Assembly (NCBI GenBank): GCA_905182545.1
Contig: CAJJBY010000009.1
Span: 62,001 to 126,000, forward strand
DNA length: 64,000 nt
DNA from: an uncultured Candidatus Puniceispirillum sp.
GTDB taxonomy: Bacteria > Pseudomonadota > Alphaproteobacteria > Puniceispirillales > Puniceispirillaceae
Direction: 5' to 3'
Shown here: positions 11,030 to 21,092 of the stretch, piece after piece
How positions within the stretch are numbered: position 1 is the first letter of the stretch
How the letters are laid out: every line of letters begins with the position of its first letter
Notes under the pieces: model-generated
Seen by the model: only the letters and a program-made list of their open reading frames with translations
Databases searched by the model: none
What the model was told of the DNA's origin: nothing
Position numbers and translations under genes: made by a program

Positions 11030-13006
11030 ATGCCGAATTCGTCTCAACGTCAAACAATGGCAAATGCGATTCGGGCTCTTGCAATGGATGCTGTCCAAGC
11101 CGCCAATTCGGGCCATCCGGGCATGCCAATGGGCATGGCCGATGCTGCAACCGCGCTGTTTTGCGACCATCTGAAATTTGATGCGGCCAGCCCTGACTGG
11201 CCTGACCGTGATCGTTTTGTCCTATCTGCCGGACATGGTTCGATGCTGATTTATGCGCTTTTGCATCTTACCGGTTACGAAGATATGACCATCGAGCAGA
11301 TTCGCAATTTCCGCCAGCTTGGCGCCCACACCGCCGGACATCCCGAATTTGGTCATGCCAAAGGCATTGAAACCACAACCGGCCCGCTTGGTCAGGGCAT
11401 TGCCAATGCTGTTGGCATGGCGATGGCCGAACGCCATATGGCTGCACGCTATGGCGGTGATCTGGTCAATCACCACACTTATGTCATTGCTGGTGATGGC
11501 TGTCTTATGGAAGGCGTTAGCCATGAAGCCGCCTCGATGGCAGGCCATATGAAGCTTGGCCGGTTGATCGTGCTGTTTGACGATAACAACATTTCAATTG
11601 ACGGCAGCACTGACCTGTCGACATCGGATGATACGAGCGGCCGGTTCGAGGCCTATGGCTGGCAGGTGCTAAGCTGTGACGGGCATGATATGGACGCCGT
11701 TTCCGCCGCGATTAGCGCCGCCCAAGCCGATGACCGGCCAAGCCTGATCTGCTGCAAAACCATAATCGGCCTTGGTGCGCCAAACAAACAAGGCACATCC
11801 GGCGCTCATGGTGCCCCGCTTGGCGATGCCGAAATTGCGCTGGCGCGCGAAACACTTGGCTGGCCACATGCGGCGTTTGAAATCCCCGCCGATATTCTGG
11901 CCGAATGGCGCGCTGTTGGCGCACATGGCGCGGCGGCGCATCAATCATGGCAAGATCGGCATGCCGCAAGCCAAAACAAAACCGCCTTTGATGCCGCGAT
12001 TGCCAATGATTTTGACAAGGATGTTGCCGCTGCGGTTCTTGCGTGGAAAAACCAATTGGCAAGCGCGCCACAAAAACTGGCAACGCGCGTTGCCAGCCAG
12101 AAAGCCATCGAAGCCATTTTGCCAGCCTGCCCAACCCTATTTGGCGGATCGGCCGATCTGACCGGATCGAACAATACCCGGGTTGCCGATCACACGATTT
12201 TCGATCATGGCAATTATGGCGGCACCTATATTCATTATGGCGTTCGCGAACATGGCATGGCGGCAGCGATGAATGGCATTACCCTTCATGGCGGCGCCAT
12301 CCCTTATGGTGGCACTTTTATGGTGTTTACCGATTATTGCCGCCCATCCATTCGTTTGTCGGCACTGATGGAACAGCGCGTTATCTATGTCATGACGCAT
12401 GATTCTATCGGCCTTGGCGAAGATGGCCCAACGCATCAGCCAGTCGAACATCTTGCCGCGCTTCGCGTGATGCCGAATTTATTCGTATTCCGCCCGGGCG
12501 ATGCTGTGGAAACCGCCGAAGCGTGGCAAACCGCACTTGAGGCCAAAACCACGCCATCAATTCTGGCATTAAGCCGTCAAGGATTGGCGCAGTTCCGGCA
12601 TGGTGATATGGCTGAAAACAAAACCGCAAAAGGCGCTTATGTCGCTGTTGATTGTGACGGCACACGCCAGATCACTTTGCTGGCATCAGGATCCGAAGTC
12701 AGCATTGCCATTGACGCGCAAAAACAGCTTGCCGATAGCGGTATCAACGCTGCTGTTGTTTCGGTGCCTTGTCTTGATCTTTTTGCCATGCAGGATGCTG
12801 CCTATCGGGCGCAGGTGCTCGGCAAGACGCCGCGCATTGCCATTGAGGCTGGGCTGCGGCAAAGCTGGGATTGGCTGCTTGACGAGACTGACAGCTTTAT
12901 CGGCATGACCGGTTTTGGTGCCTCGGCGCCGATTGATGATCTGTATAATCATTTTGGCATTACCGCTGACGCTGTTGTTGCGGCGGCAAAACGCCAACTT
13001 GGATAA
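11030..13006 (+). CDS. tkt: Transketolase
   Basis: ANSGHPGMPMGMADAATALF, GDGCLMEGVSHEAASMAGH and other full-length transketolase motifs. Confidence 0.97.
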   Translation: MPNSSQRQTMANAIRALAMDAVQAANSGHPGMPMGMADAATALFCDHLKFDAASPDWPDRDRFVLSAGHGSMLIYALLHLTGYEDMTIEQIRNFRQLGAHTAGHPEFGHAKGIETTTGPLGQGIANAVGMAMAERHMAARYGGDLVNHHTYVIAGDGCLMEGVSHEAASMAGHMKLGRLIVLFDDNNISIDGSTDLSTSDDTSGRFEAYGWQVLSCDGHDMDAVSAAISAAQADDRPSLICCKTIIGLGAPNKQGTSGAHGAPLGDAEIALARETLGWPHAAFEIPADILAEWRAVGAHGAAAHQSWQDRHAASQNKTAFDAAIANDFDKDVAAAVLAWKNQLASAPQKLATRVASQKAIEAILPACPTLFGGSADLTGSNNTRVADHTIFDHGNYGGTYIHYGVREHGMAAAMNGITLHGGAIPYGGTFMVFTDYCRPSIRLSALMEQRVIYVMTHDSIGLGEDGPTHQPVEHLAALRVMPNLFVFRPGDAVETAEAWQTALEAKTTPSILALSRQGLAQFRHGDMAENKTAKGAYVAVDCDGTRQITLLASGSEVSIAIDAQKQLADSGINAAVVSVPCLDLFAMQDAAYRAQVLGKTPRIAIEAGLRQSWDWLLDETDSFIGMTGFGASAPIDDLYNHFGITADAVVAAAKRQLG

Positions 13007-13092
13007 ACAGACGATACATAAACAGCATAATTTCTAGATGATATCTGGTCAAACCATGATTGGTCAGCCGAACAAACCAAGGAGACAGTCGC

Positions 13093-14100
13093 GTGACATT
13101 AAGATTGGCGATCAGCGGATTTGGCCGCATTGGCCGGATGACACTTCGTGCTTTTCAGGAAATGGGGCATCAGGATATGGAGATTGTGCTGATCAACAGT
13201 CCCGGGCCGGTTGAGACCTCGGCACATCTTTATGAATTTGACTCGGTTCATGGACGCGCTGTCGGCACGGTGACACATGGCGAAGATTGGATGGATGTTG
13301 GCAGTGGCAAAATCCACATGAGCCGCGAGCGCGATCCGGCCAATATTCCGCATGCAGCACATGGTGTTGATATTGTTCTGGAATGTTCGGGAAAATTCAA
13401 TAGCCGCGAAGCATCAGTCGCGCATCTTGCCGCTGGCGCGAAAAAAGTGCTTGTGTCCGCACCATGCAAAAACGCCGATCAGACCATTGTTTTTGGCGTC
13501 AATGACAGCCTTTTAACGGCTGATGCCGATGTGGTGTCAAACGCGTCCTGCACGACCAATTGTCTTGCCCCTGTTGCCAAGGTTCTGGCCGACACTGTTG
13601 GCATTGAAGCTGGCTATATGACGACAATCCACGCCTATACTGGCGATCAGCCAACGCTTGATTCAAGCCATAAGGATTTGCGCCGCGCCCGCGCCGCCGC
13701 CATGTCAATGATTCCAACCTCAACCGGCGCCACAAAAGCTGTTGGCGAGGTTCTGCCGCAATTACAAGGCAAGATGTCGGGATCGGCCATTCGGGTTCCA
13801 ACGGCCAATGTTTCGGTTGTTGACCTGGTGGTCACGACAAGCCGCGATACATCACTTGAAGAAATTAACCAGCTACTCACCGCGGCTGCAAATGGCCCAA
13901 TGAAAGGCGTTCTTGGCATCAATGTGCGCCCGCTTGTTTCGATTGATTTTAACCATGATCCGCATTCTTCGGTTGCCGACCTGACCCAAACAAGCGTATT
14001 GAACAAGCGTTTGGTGCGGGTATTGGCATGGTATGACAATGAATGGGGCTTTTCCTGCCGGATGCTGGATAATGCCGCCGCTATTGGCAAATTTTTGTAA
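13093..14100 (+). CDS. gap: Glyceraldehyde-3-phosphate dehydrogenase, type I
   Basis: LAISGFGRIGR, SNASCTTNCLAPVAKVL active site; GTG start at 13093 preceded by GGAG. Confidence 0.96.
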   Translation: MTLRLAISGFGRIGRMTLRAFQEMGHQDMEIVLINSPGPVETSAHLYEFDSVHGRAVGTVTHGEDWMDVGSGKIHMSRERDPANIPHAAHGVDIVLECSGKFNSREASVAHLAAGAKKVLVSAPCKNADQTIVFGVNDSLLTADADVVSNASCTTNCLAPVAKVLADTVGIEAGYMTTIHAYTGDQPTLDSSHKDLRRARAAAMSMIPTSTGATKAVGEVLPQLQGKMSGSAIRVPTANVSVVDLVVTTSRDTSLEEINQLLTAAANGPMKGVLGINVRPLVSIDFNHDPHSSVADLTQTSVLNKRLVRVLAWYDNEWGFSCRMLDNAAAIGKFL

Positions 14101-14152
14101 ATACGGATAGACCTTTGCTGCAAACCGCAGCTATGCGAACAAGGATTTAGCG

Positions 14153-14719
14153 ATGAAACTCAACGGAAATGCCGTCAAACCCGGCAATGTGATCGAACAT
14201 AATGGTCGTCTTTGGACAGCGGTAAAAGTGGCGCATGTCAAACCTGGAAAAGGCGGTGCCTTTGCCCAGATCGAATTGCGCGATATCCGCGATGGCACCA
14301 AATTGAATGAACGCTTCCGGTCATCAGAAACGGTTGAGCGAGTAATCCTTGATGAAGCTGCCTGTACCTTTCTTTATGACGAAGGCGACCATCTGGTGTT
14401 CATGCATTCCGAAACCTTTGAACAAATCAGCATCGTCAAAGACATGGTTGGCGAGCGCGCTGCCTATTTGCAAGATGGCATGGTTGTGACCATGTCCAGC
14501 CATGAAGGTGATCCAATTTCAGTTGAGCTTCCCGATACGGTTGTGATGGAAGTTGTCGAGGCCGATGCTGTTGTCAAAGGCCAAACCGCATCATCATCAT
14601 ACAAGCCCGCTATTTTGGAAAATGGCGAGCGTGTCATGGTGCCACCACATATCGAGTCTGGTACACGCATTGTTGTGCGGCCAGAAGATGCAAGCTATGT
14701 AGAGCGTGCAAAGAATTAA
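14153..14719 (+). CDS. efp: Translation elongation factor P
   Basis: KPGKGGAFAQIELRDI...FRSSETVERV. Confidence 0.97.
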   Translation: MKLNGNAVKPGNVIEHNGRLWTAVKVAHVKPGKGGAFAQIELRDIRDGTKLNERFRSSETVERVILDEAACTFLYDEGDHLVFMHSETFEQISIVKDMVGERAAYLQDGMVVTMSSHEGDPISVELPDTVVMEVVEADAVVKGQTASSSYKPAILENGERVMVPPHIESGTRIVVRPEDASYVERAKN

Positions 14720-14742
14720 TTTTCAGAGTTACAGGACTTTTT

Positions 14743-15552
14743 ATGGCAACCCGCTCCGCCCTCATTAATGTCATGCACAAGGCGGCCACCGCCGCTAGCC
14801 GCAATATGCTTCGCGATTTTGGCGAAGTCGAAAATTTGCAGGTTAGCCGCAAGGGGCCAGCCGATTTTGTTTCGCGCGTTGACACCAATGCCGAACGCAT
14901 CATCAAGGCTGAATTATCAAAGGCACGCCCCGATTGGGGATTTGAGATGGAAGAAAGCGGCATCACCGCTGGCGCCGATCCTGATGCGCCTTGCTGGATT
15001 GTTGACCCGCTTGACGGCACCACAAACTATCTTCATGGCATTCCGCATTTTGCCATTTCGATTGCTGTTCGCGACAAGGGCAAAATCACCGCAGCGTTAG
15101 TCTTTGACCCGCTTCGCCATGAATATTTCTTTGCCGAGGCTGGATCAGGTGCCTATATCAATGACCGCAGATTGCGCGTTTCCGGACGTCGCCAGATGGG
15201 CGAGTCTATTTTTGCCACCGGCATTCCATTTATCGGGCGCGGCAGTGATGAAGACCATGCGCTTTTTGCCCGCGAATTATTCAATATTATGGGTGTCAGC
15301 GCTGGCGTGCGCCGTTTTGGTTCGGCCGCGCTTGACCTTGCTTATGTCGCCGCAGGGCGCTTTGACGGCTATTGGGAACATGGGTTGAAAAGCTGGGATA
15401 TCGCCGCAGGTATCCTGTTGGTTCGCGAGGCTGGTGGCTTTGTGTCCGACTTTGCGTCGCGCGACCGCGTTTTGCAAAGCGGCGATGTGGTTGCTGGCAA
15501 TCCGGCCATCCATGCCGAATTGCTAAAGCATCTTGCCAAGGCGCGGGCATAG
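14743..15552 (+). CDS. suhB: Inositol monophosphatase family protein (SuhB-like)
   Basis: CWIVDPLDGTTNYLHGIPHFAISI and SWDIAAGILLVREAGG motifs. Confidence 0.93.
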   Translation: MATRSALINVMHKAATAASRNMLRDFGEVENLQVSRKGPADFVSRVDTNAERIIKAELSKARPDWGFEMEESGITAGADPDAPCWIVDPLDGTTNYLHGIPHFAISIAVRDKGKITAALVFDPLRHEYFFAEAGSGAYINDRRLRVSGRRQMGESIFATGIPFIGRGSDEDHALFARELFNIMGVSAGVRRFGSAALDLAYVAAGRFDGYWEHGLKSWDIAAGILLVREAGGFVSDFASRDRVLQSGDVVAGNPAIHAELLKHLAKARA

Positions 15553-15795
15553 GCCCTCTTTCTTTTCCTGCCAGATTTCGGAACACGGCCAAAAGGCTGC
15601 TTGGCTGTTGCTGTCCAGAATCAGGGTGGTTTTTGCGCCCGTGATTGCAACCTTTCATCCGGCAAGACTTGCGAATATTCACAATCCTGCCATTGTTTCA
15701 TGACAAGAAACTGCTTGTGGATTTTCGTGCCTGTCTGGCAGTTGCGATCATCCGCATAAAACTGCCGTGACCGACCATGCCTAGGAGATAAGATC

Positions 15796-16851
15796 ATGGA
15801 AACCAACCCAAGACGTTATCTTGTCAGAATGTTCATCTTTTTGCTTGGGGTTGGCATTATTGCCGCGCTTTTGGCCGCGCCTTTACAAGCCGCCTTTATG
15901 GGAAACCCAGCATTAAATGGCGTTATTCTTGGCGCATTTGGCATTGGTATTCTCTATATCATCCGGCAAACCTTGCGGCTGATGCCCGAACGCAATTGGC
16001 TTCTTGCGGTGAAATCCACTGGCAAGCTTGATCCACCCGAACGCCGCCCCGTTCTTTTGGCAACCGTTTATGCAATGCTGGCAGATTCGCGCCATGATGC
16101 GCAGCTATCGGCATTGTCGCTGCGTTCGGTTCTTGATGGGGTGGCTGCTCGCCTTGATGAAGGCCGCGAAATTTCCCGCTATATGATTGGCCTATTGGTC
16201 TTTTTGGGATTGCTTGGCACTTTTTGGGGGCTGCTTCAAACGATTGGCGCCGTTGGGAATGTTGTGAGTTCAATTGACGCCAACAGCAATAATTTTGAGG
16301 CGATGATGGGGCAATTGCGCATTGGACTTGATGCGCCGCTTTCCGGAATGGCAACCGCATTTTCATCATCTTTATTTGGCCTTGCCGGTTCTTTGATCCT
16401 TGGGTTTCTTGACCTTCAGCTAGGCCAAGCCATAGGTCGGTTTTTTAACGAACTGGAAGATTGGCTGTCGGCCTTTGCGCGGTTTAACGACAGCAGCCCA
16501 TCATCAAACGCCCAACAGAGTGCGCTTGCCAGCGGCATGAGCGAAGAAGCCGCCCGCGCGGTTATGGCTTTGTCGCAATCAATTTCAAATGGCGAGGATA
16601 ACCGCGAACGCCTGCTAGAGCAGGTCTCACAATTGACTGGCACGATGGCGAATTTGAACGAGGCTTTGGCCGATGACCGCCGCATTCGAGAACATCTGGC
16701 GCAGCTAAACGCCAATATCATGCAGCTATCTGAAGATTTGCGCGCTGATCGAAACCGGCAAACCGATATTGTGGCCAGTGAATTACGCGGCCTGTCCTCA
16801 TCAATTGCTGCGATGATTGACGTCAAAACGCGTCGCGGCAAAGGGGAATAG
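15796..16851 (+). CDS. MotA/TolQ/ExbB-family proton channel protein with C-terminal coiled coil
   Basis: Transmembrane helices with GLLVFLGLLGTFWGLLQTIGAVG; C-terminal helical tail; paired with the downstream OmpA-domain gene. Confidence 0.85.
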   Translation: METNPRRYLVRMFIFLLGVGIIAALLAAPLQAAFMGNPALNGVILGAFGIGILYIIRQTLRLMPERNWLLAVKSTGKLDPPERRPVLLATVYAMLADSRHDAQLSALSLRSVLDGVAARLDEGREISRYMIGLLVFLGLLGTFWGLLQTIGAVGNVVSSIDANSNNFEAMMGQLRIGLDAPLSGMATAFSSSLFGLAGSLILGFLDLQLGQAIGRFFNELEDWLSAFARFNDSSPSSNAQQSALASGMSEEAARAVMALSQSISNGEDNRERLLEQVSQLTGTMANLNEALADDRRIREHLAQLNANIMQLSEDLRADRNRQTDIVASELRGLSSSIAAMIDVKTRRGKGE

Positions 16852-16856
16852 CCACA

Positions 16857-18026
16857 ATGGCGCTGGCACGAATTGGCAATGCGCGTCGGGTCGAAAATTT
16901 TACCTGGCCCGGCTTTGTTGACGCCTTAGCAACCTTGCTGATGGTGATCATTTTCGTGCTGATGGTCTTTGTGCTGATTCAGGTAAATTTGGCCTATCGT
17001 GTCTCTGGCCAAGATGCCACGCTTGGCGAGATGCGCCAACAATTAGCCTCGCTTGGCGAGCTGTTGAATATTGAGCGCCGTGCAAGCGCCGATCTTGCCG
17101 CCAATCTGGCGCAAATCACCAACCAGTTAAATGCCAGCAATGCCAATCATGATGAGCTACAAGTCCAGTTGGCAAGCGTGCAAACCGCCATTGCGGCGCG
17201 GAATAGCCAAATTGCAAACCTGACAGCAAAACAGGCCGATACCGAGGCCGCCCTTGCCGCCGCACGGAACAGCCTTGAAGAACGGTTAGGCGCGCTGCAG
17301 CTTGCCGAAGGGCAATTGGCAATGGCACAAGCACAAAACCAGAGCGCCGCCAATCGAATTGACGCGTTGCGCGCCGAAACCACCGCGTCAAAAGCCGAAA
17401 TCGCGCAGATGACCGGCGCCTTGGCCGCCTTGCGGCTTCGCATTGAAGAACTAACCAGCCTTCTTGCCGAAAAAGACCGGCAGACAACGCGTGACAAGGT
17501 CGCCATTACCAGTCTTGGGCGGTCATTGAACAATGCCTTGGCAAGCCGTGTTCAGGAGTTACAACGCTTTCGGTCGGAATTTTTTGGACGGTTGCGTGAC
17601 GTATTGAAAGGGCGCGATGATGTTCAAATTGTTGGCGATCGCTTTGTCTTTCAGTCGGAAGTTCTTTTCGCCCAAGGTCAGGCTGAGATAGGCTCGCAAG
17701 GTGAAGAACAGCTTGCCAAGCTAGCAATTACCCTTACCGATATTGCGCAAAAAATTCCAGGCGACATTAATTGGATTTTGCAGGTCGACGGCCATACTGA
17801 CAATGTGCCAATCCGTGCTGGCCGTTATGCTGATAACTGGGATCTATCAACCGAACGTGCTCTATCGGTAGTGCGCTATTTGAATCAGCAGGGCTTACCT
17901 GCCAGTCGGCTTGCTGCTGCCGGTTATGGCGAATATCAACCGCTTGACGCCAGTGACAGCGATAATGCCCGCCGCAAGAACCGTCGGATAGAGATAAAAA
18001 TCACCCAGCGCGTTACAATAAAGTAA
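16857..18026 (+). CDS. MotB-like protein: N-terminal TM with Asp, long coiled coil, C-terminal OmpA domain
   Basis: WPGFVDALATLLMVIIFVLMVFVLIQ, about 150-residue coiled coil, LQVDGHTDNVPI...LSTERALSVVRYL OmpA/MotB domain. Confidence 0.87.
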   Translation: MALARIGNARRVENFTWPGFVDALATLLMVIIFVLMVFVLIQVNLAYRVSGQDATLGEMRQQLASLGELLNIERRASADLAANLAQITNQLNASNANHDELQVQLASVQTAIAARNSQIANLTAKQADTEAALAAARNSLEERLGALQLAEGQLAMAQAQNQSAANRIDALRAETTASKAEIAQMTGALAALRLRIEELTSLLAEKDRQTTRDKVAITSLGRSLNNALASRVQELQRFRSEFFGRLRDVLKGRDDVQIVGDRFVFQSEVLFAQGQAEIGSQGEEQLAKLAITLTDIAQKIPGDINWILQVDGHTDNVPIRAGRYADNWDLSTERALSVVRYLNQQGLPASRLAAAGYGEYQPLDASDSDNARRKNRRIEIKITQRVTIK

Positions 18027-18088
18027 TTTGGGCCCGCCCTATTTCCGGATCATCATCAAAGCCACCACCCCTGCCAAAAGCTTATATC

Positions 18089-18343
18089 TCAGAGAGAAAT
18101 ATTTCTATGCGCCCAGTTTCTAGCAATCATTTCATCATGCGTAACCAGAACCAAGCCAATATTTTTCTCGCTGGAAATCTTGGCCAGCATGTGAAGCGTC
18201 TCGTGCTGCGTGATTGGATCAAGTCTTGAAGTAGGTTCATCGCATAACAAAATTTGTGGTTTTGTGATTAAGGCTCTGACGATGGAGATTCTCTGCAACT
18301 CACCACCTGACACCTGATTTGGATAGTGTTTCTGCAAACCCAA
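18089..18343 (-). pseudogene. C-terminal fragment of an Opp/Nik-type ABC transporter ATPase
   Basis: QVSGGELQRISIVRALITKPQILLCDEPTSRLDP...VLVTHDEMIARNWAHRNISL; signature and Walker B present, no Walker A half upstream. Confidence 0.75.
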
Positions 18344-18711
18344 ATAACAACCGAGATGTTGAACCCTCAGCCTGGCTTGTCAGCACCCCAATCAGTGCGT
18401 TCGGGTGGGCAAGCCACCACTCACAAGTTTGGGTTTTATTTGTTGCGGCATCTTTGCAACTATTTTGCGTTTATGATCTTTAACACCTCGAGCGTTTAGA
18501 TTAGATTTCTCACAGCACGGAAAAATAGACAGCCGCAAATCCGGATGAAGCTGGCTGAAGGTGTCAGGTGAGAATGACGCGGCACAGTCAAAGGCGCATT
18601 TCAAATCCCAGTAGCAGCGATGTTCAGTGGAAATTTCATGACCCACACAAACACCTGAAATGAAATATGATTGGGCGTTTTGAAACCTAGTAAAAGGTAT
18701 GTTCCCCTCAA

Positions 18712-20532
18712 TCAGACCTTTGGAATTGAAAATTGCAATTCGGCAAGGGTACGGTAGAGCGCCGACTCACCCATCAGTGTTTCATGGTTACCCTCGGCGA
18801 TCAGCCGGCCCCGATCCATCAGCAAAATCCGGTCAGCGCGCACCACAGTTGCCAGCCGGTGCGCAATAACCAGGCTGGTGCGGTCGGTCATTAGATACTC
18901 CAAGGCATGCTGAACCGCCGCTTCAGATTGCGCATCAAGCGCGCTTGTCGCCTCATCAAGCAACAGCAAGCGCGGATTACGCAAAATTGCCCGTGCAATG
19001 GCAATGCGTTGACGCTGCCCCCCTGACAGCCGCACACCTTTTTCCCCAACAAACGCATTATAACCGCCATCGATCGCCATGATAAAATCATGCGCCTGTG
19101 CCTGTTTTGCCGCCGCTACAATGTCGGCATCATTAGAGCCTGGCTGGCCAAATGCGATATTGTCACGAAGCGACGCAGAGAAAAGCGCCGACTCTTGCGG
19201 AACCAAACCGATGTGCGCGCGAAGATCAGCAAGCGAAAGATCATGAAGATCAATGCCGCCAACCCTGACGGCACCACCAATCGGATCATAAAACCGCAAC
19301 AGCAGATGAAAAATGGTTGATTTACCCGCCCCGCTTGGCCCAACAATTGCCACCCGCTCACCCGCCTTAATGCTAAAGCCAACGTCACTGATAGCAGGTC
19401 GGTTCAGTGCCGCCGAATAGGCAAATTGCACGGCCACAAATTCACAAGCCGTCGCAGCAGCTGAATTGATCCGTTGCGGAGCCGCTGGCTCGGGCAGGCT
19501 AGCCTCAGTATCCAGCAACTGGGCAATCCGCTCAGCCGCACCAGCAGCACGCTGCAGGTCACCGGCAAGCTCTGATAAAAAGCCGGTCGAGCTTGCCACC
19601 AGAAAAGCATAGAAAATAAACGATGACAGATCGCCAGCGCTGATCCGTCCAGCCATCAGATCCTGTCCGCCAATCCACAGAATGACGCCAATACCACTAA
19701 AGACCAGAAAAATCACAATGCCGCTTAACAGACCGCGAAGCCGAACCCGCGCAAGACCAGCATCAAGCGATAGATCAACCGCTCGTTCAAAATGCCCTTT
19801 GACATAATCTTCGCGGCCAAAGGCCTGCACCGTGCGAATGGCGCTAACCGTTTCTTCAGCTTCAACCCCGACATCGGCAAGCCGGTCTTGTGCTAATCTT
19901 GAGGCAGCGCGTAACCGGCGTCCCATGAAAATCAGCGGCAACACAACCAGCGGCACAACGATCAACACCACAAGCGACATTTTTGGACTGGATAGAACCA
20001 CCATCACAAGCCCGCCAATCAAAAGCAGGAAATTACGCGCTGCCATTGACAGGGTCGAGGTCATGACCGTTTGGACAATGCTGGTATCGGTTGTAATTCT
20101 GGATAGCACATCACCGGTTCGTGCATTTTCAAACCACCCAGCCGATAAGGTAATGGCATGGCCAAAAATCGCGCGGCGAATATCAGCCAGCACCATTTCG
20201 CCAATTTTATTCACCATGCTGGTGCGAAGATAGCTACCAAAGGCCAAAACCACGGCAATCATCGCTGTCGCCATCACCGCGCGATCAAGCAAGGCAGGGT
20301 CGCGTTTGCCAAGCCCTTCATCAACAAGATAGGCAAGACCACGCCCCATTCCAAGAAGCGCACCAGCAACAAGCACAAGCGCCAAAATGGCAAGCGCGAT
20401 TCGGAGACGATGCGGCTTGAGATAGGGCCAAAAGACGGCCAATAGCTGGCGGCTGGTGTAACGGCGAGTTGTTTCTAATGTCTGATCCACCAAAAATGCT
20501 GTCTGGTGATCAGTTTTCTGCCCGTTATTCAT
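18712..20532 (-). CDS. ABC transporter, fused permease/ATP-binding (MsbA-like)
   Basis: 606 aa, N-terminal TM domain, GPSGAGKST, LSGGQRQRIAIARA. Confidence 0.95.
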   Translation of the reverse strand: MNNGQKTDHQTAFLVDQTLETTRRYTSRQLLAVFWPYLKPHRLRIALAILALVLVAGALLGMGRGLAYLVDEGLGKRDPALLDRAVMATAMIAVVLAFGSYLRTSMVNKIGEMVLADIRRAIFGHAITLSAGWFENARTGDVLSRITTDTSIVQTVMTSTLSMAARNFLLLIGGLVMVVLSSPKMSLVVLIVVPLVVLPLIFMGRRLRAASRLAQDRLADVGVEAEETVSAIRTVQAFGREDYVKGHFERAVDLSLDAGLARVRLRGLLSGIVIFLVFSGIGVILWIGGQDLMAGRISAGDLSSFIFYAFLVASSTGFLSELAGDLQRAAGAAERIAQLLDTEASLPEPAAPQRINSAAATACEFVAVQFAYSAALNRPAISDVGFSIKAGERVAIVGPSGAGKSTIFHLLLRFYDPIGGAVRVGGIDLHDLSLADLRAHIGLVPQESALFSASLRDNIAFGQPGSNDADIVAAAKQAQAHDFIMAIDGGYNAFVGEKGVRLSGGQRQRIAIARAILRNPRLLLLDEATSALDAQSEAAVQHALEYLMTDRTSLVIAHRLATVVRADRILLMDRGRLIAEGNHETLMGESALYRTLAELQFSIPKV

Positions 20533-20711
20533 TCATCAACCCCAATTTTTGTTCACCTAGCCCGCTAACCATTTAATTTCTAGGTCGTGGGGCTTGCTTA
20601 TCATCGCTATAGGGGATATACCACCAGCGCTGTTTGTTGGCGAGGATCATTCTGCTGCATAGCAAATCTAGCATCACGAACAGGCAGTTAAGCATAAAAC
20701 CGGAGACCGGC

Positions 20712-20933
20712 ATGAAAAAAGATATTCACCCAGATTACCACGAAATCACCGTTGTAATGACCGATGGCAGCGAACATACAACGCGCTCGACTTGGGGAAA
20801 GCCTGGCGATGTGTTGAAACTCGACATTGACCCAAAGACCCATCCAGCATGGACCGGCCAGCATCGCATCCTTGACTCAGGTGGTCAGGTTGCCCGCTTT
20901 AACAAGCGCTTTGGCGGTCTTGGCATCAAATAA
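20712..20933 (+). CDS. rpmE: 50S ribosomal protein L31
   Basis: [20 protein letters not shown]...[25 protein letters not shown]. Confidence 0.96.
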   Translation: MKKDIHPDYHEITVVMTDGSEHTTRSTWGKPGDVLKLDIDPKTHPAWTGQHRILDSGGQVARFNKRFGGLGIK

Positions 20934-20974
20934 GGCTGTACCAGCCCAATTTCAAACCCAATCTACCCATCGAC

Positions 20975-21001
20975 AAAAGCCAGCATTTGCTGGCTTTTTT
21001 C
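20975..21001 (+). terminator. Rho-independent terminator downstream of rpmE
   Basis: AAGCCAGCA-TT-TGCTGGCTT followed by a T run. Confidence 0.85.
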
Positions 21002-21092
21002 TTGTCTTATCTCTTTTGATGGCAAGGGGCCACGCCGCAACCGAACAGGCGGCGCATTTGTGGCGGCGGTTTATGCTAATAACCGGCGAGGA

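Noticed and set aside
15796-18026. Calling the MotA-like/OmpA-like pair a Zorya defence system
   Set aside because: Only the motor-like architecture matches; no ZorC, ZorD or ZorE-like gene is adjacent, and the neighbours are housekeeping genes
18392-18646. 84-aa minus ORF in the decayed region as a possible transposase or integrase remnant
   Set aside because: No motif I can name; kept only as part of the decayed region
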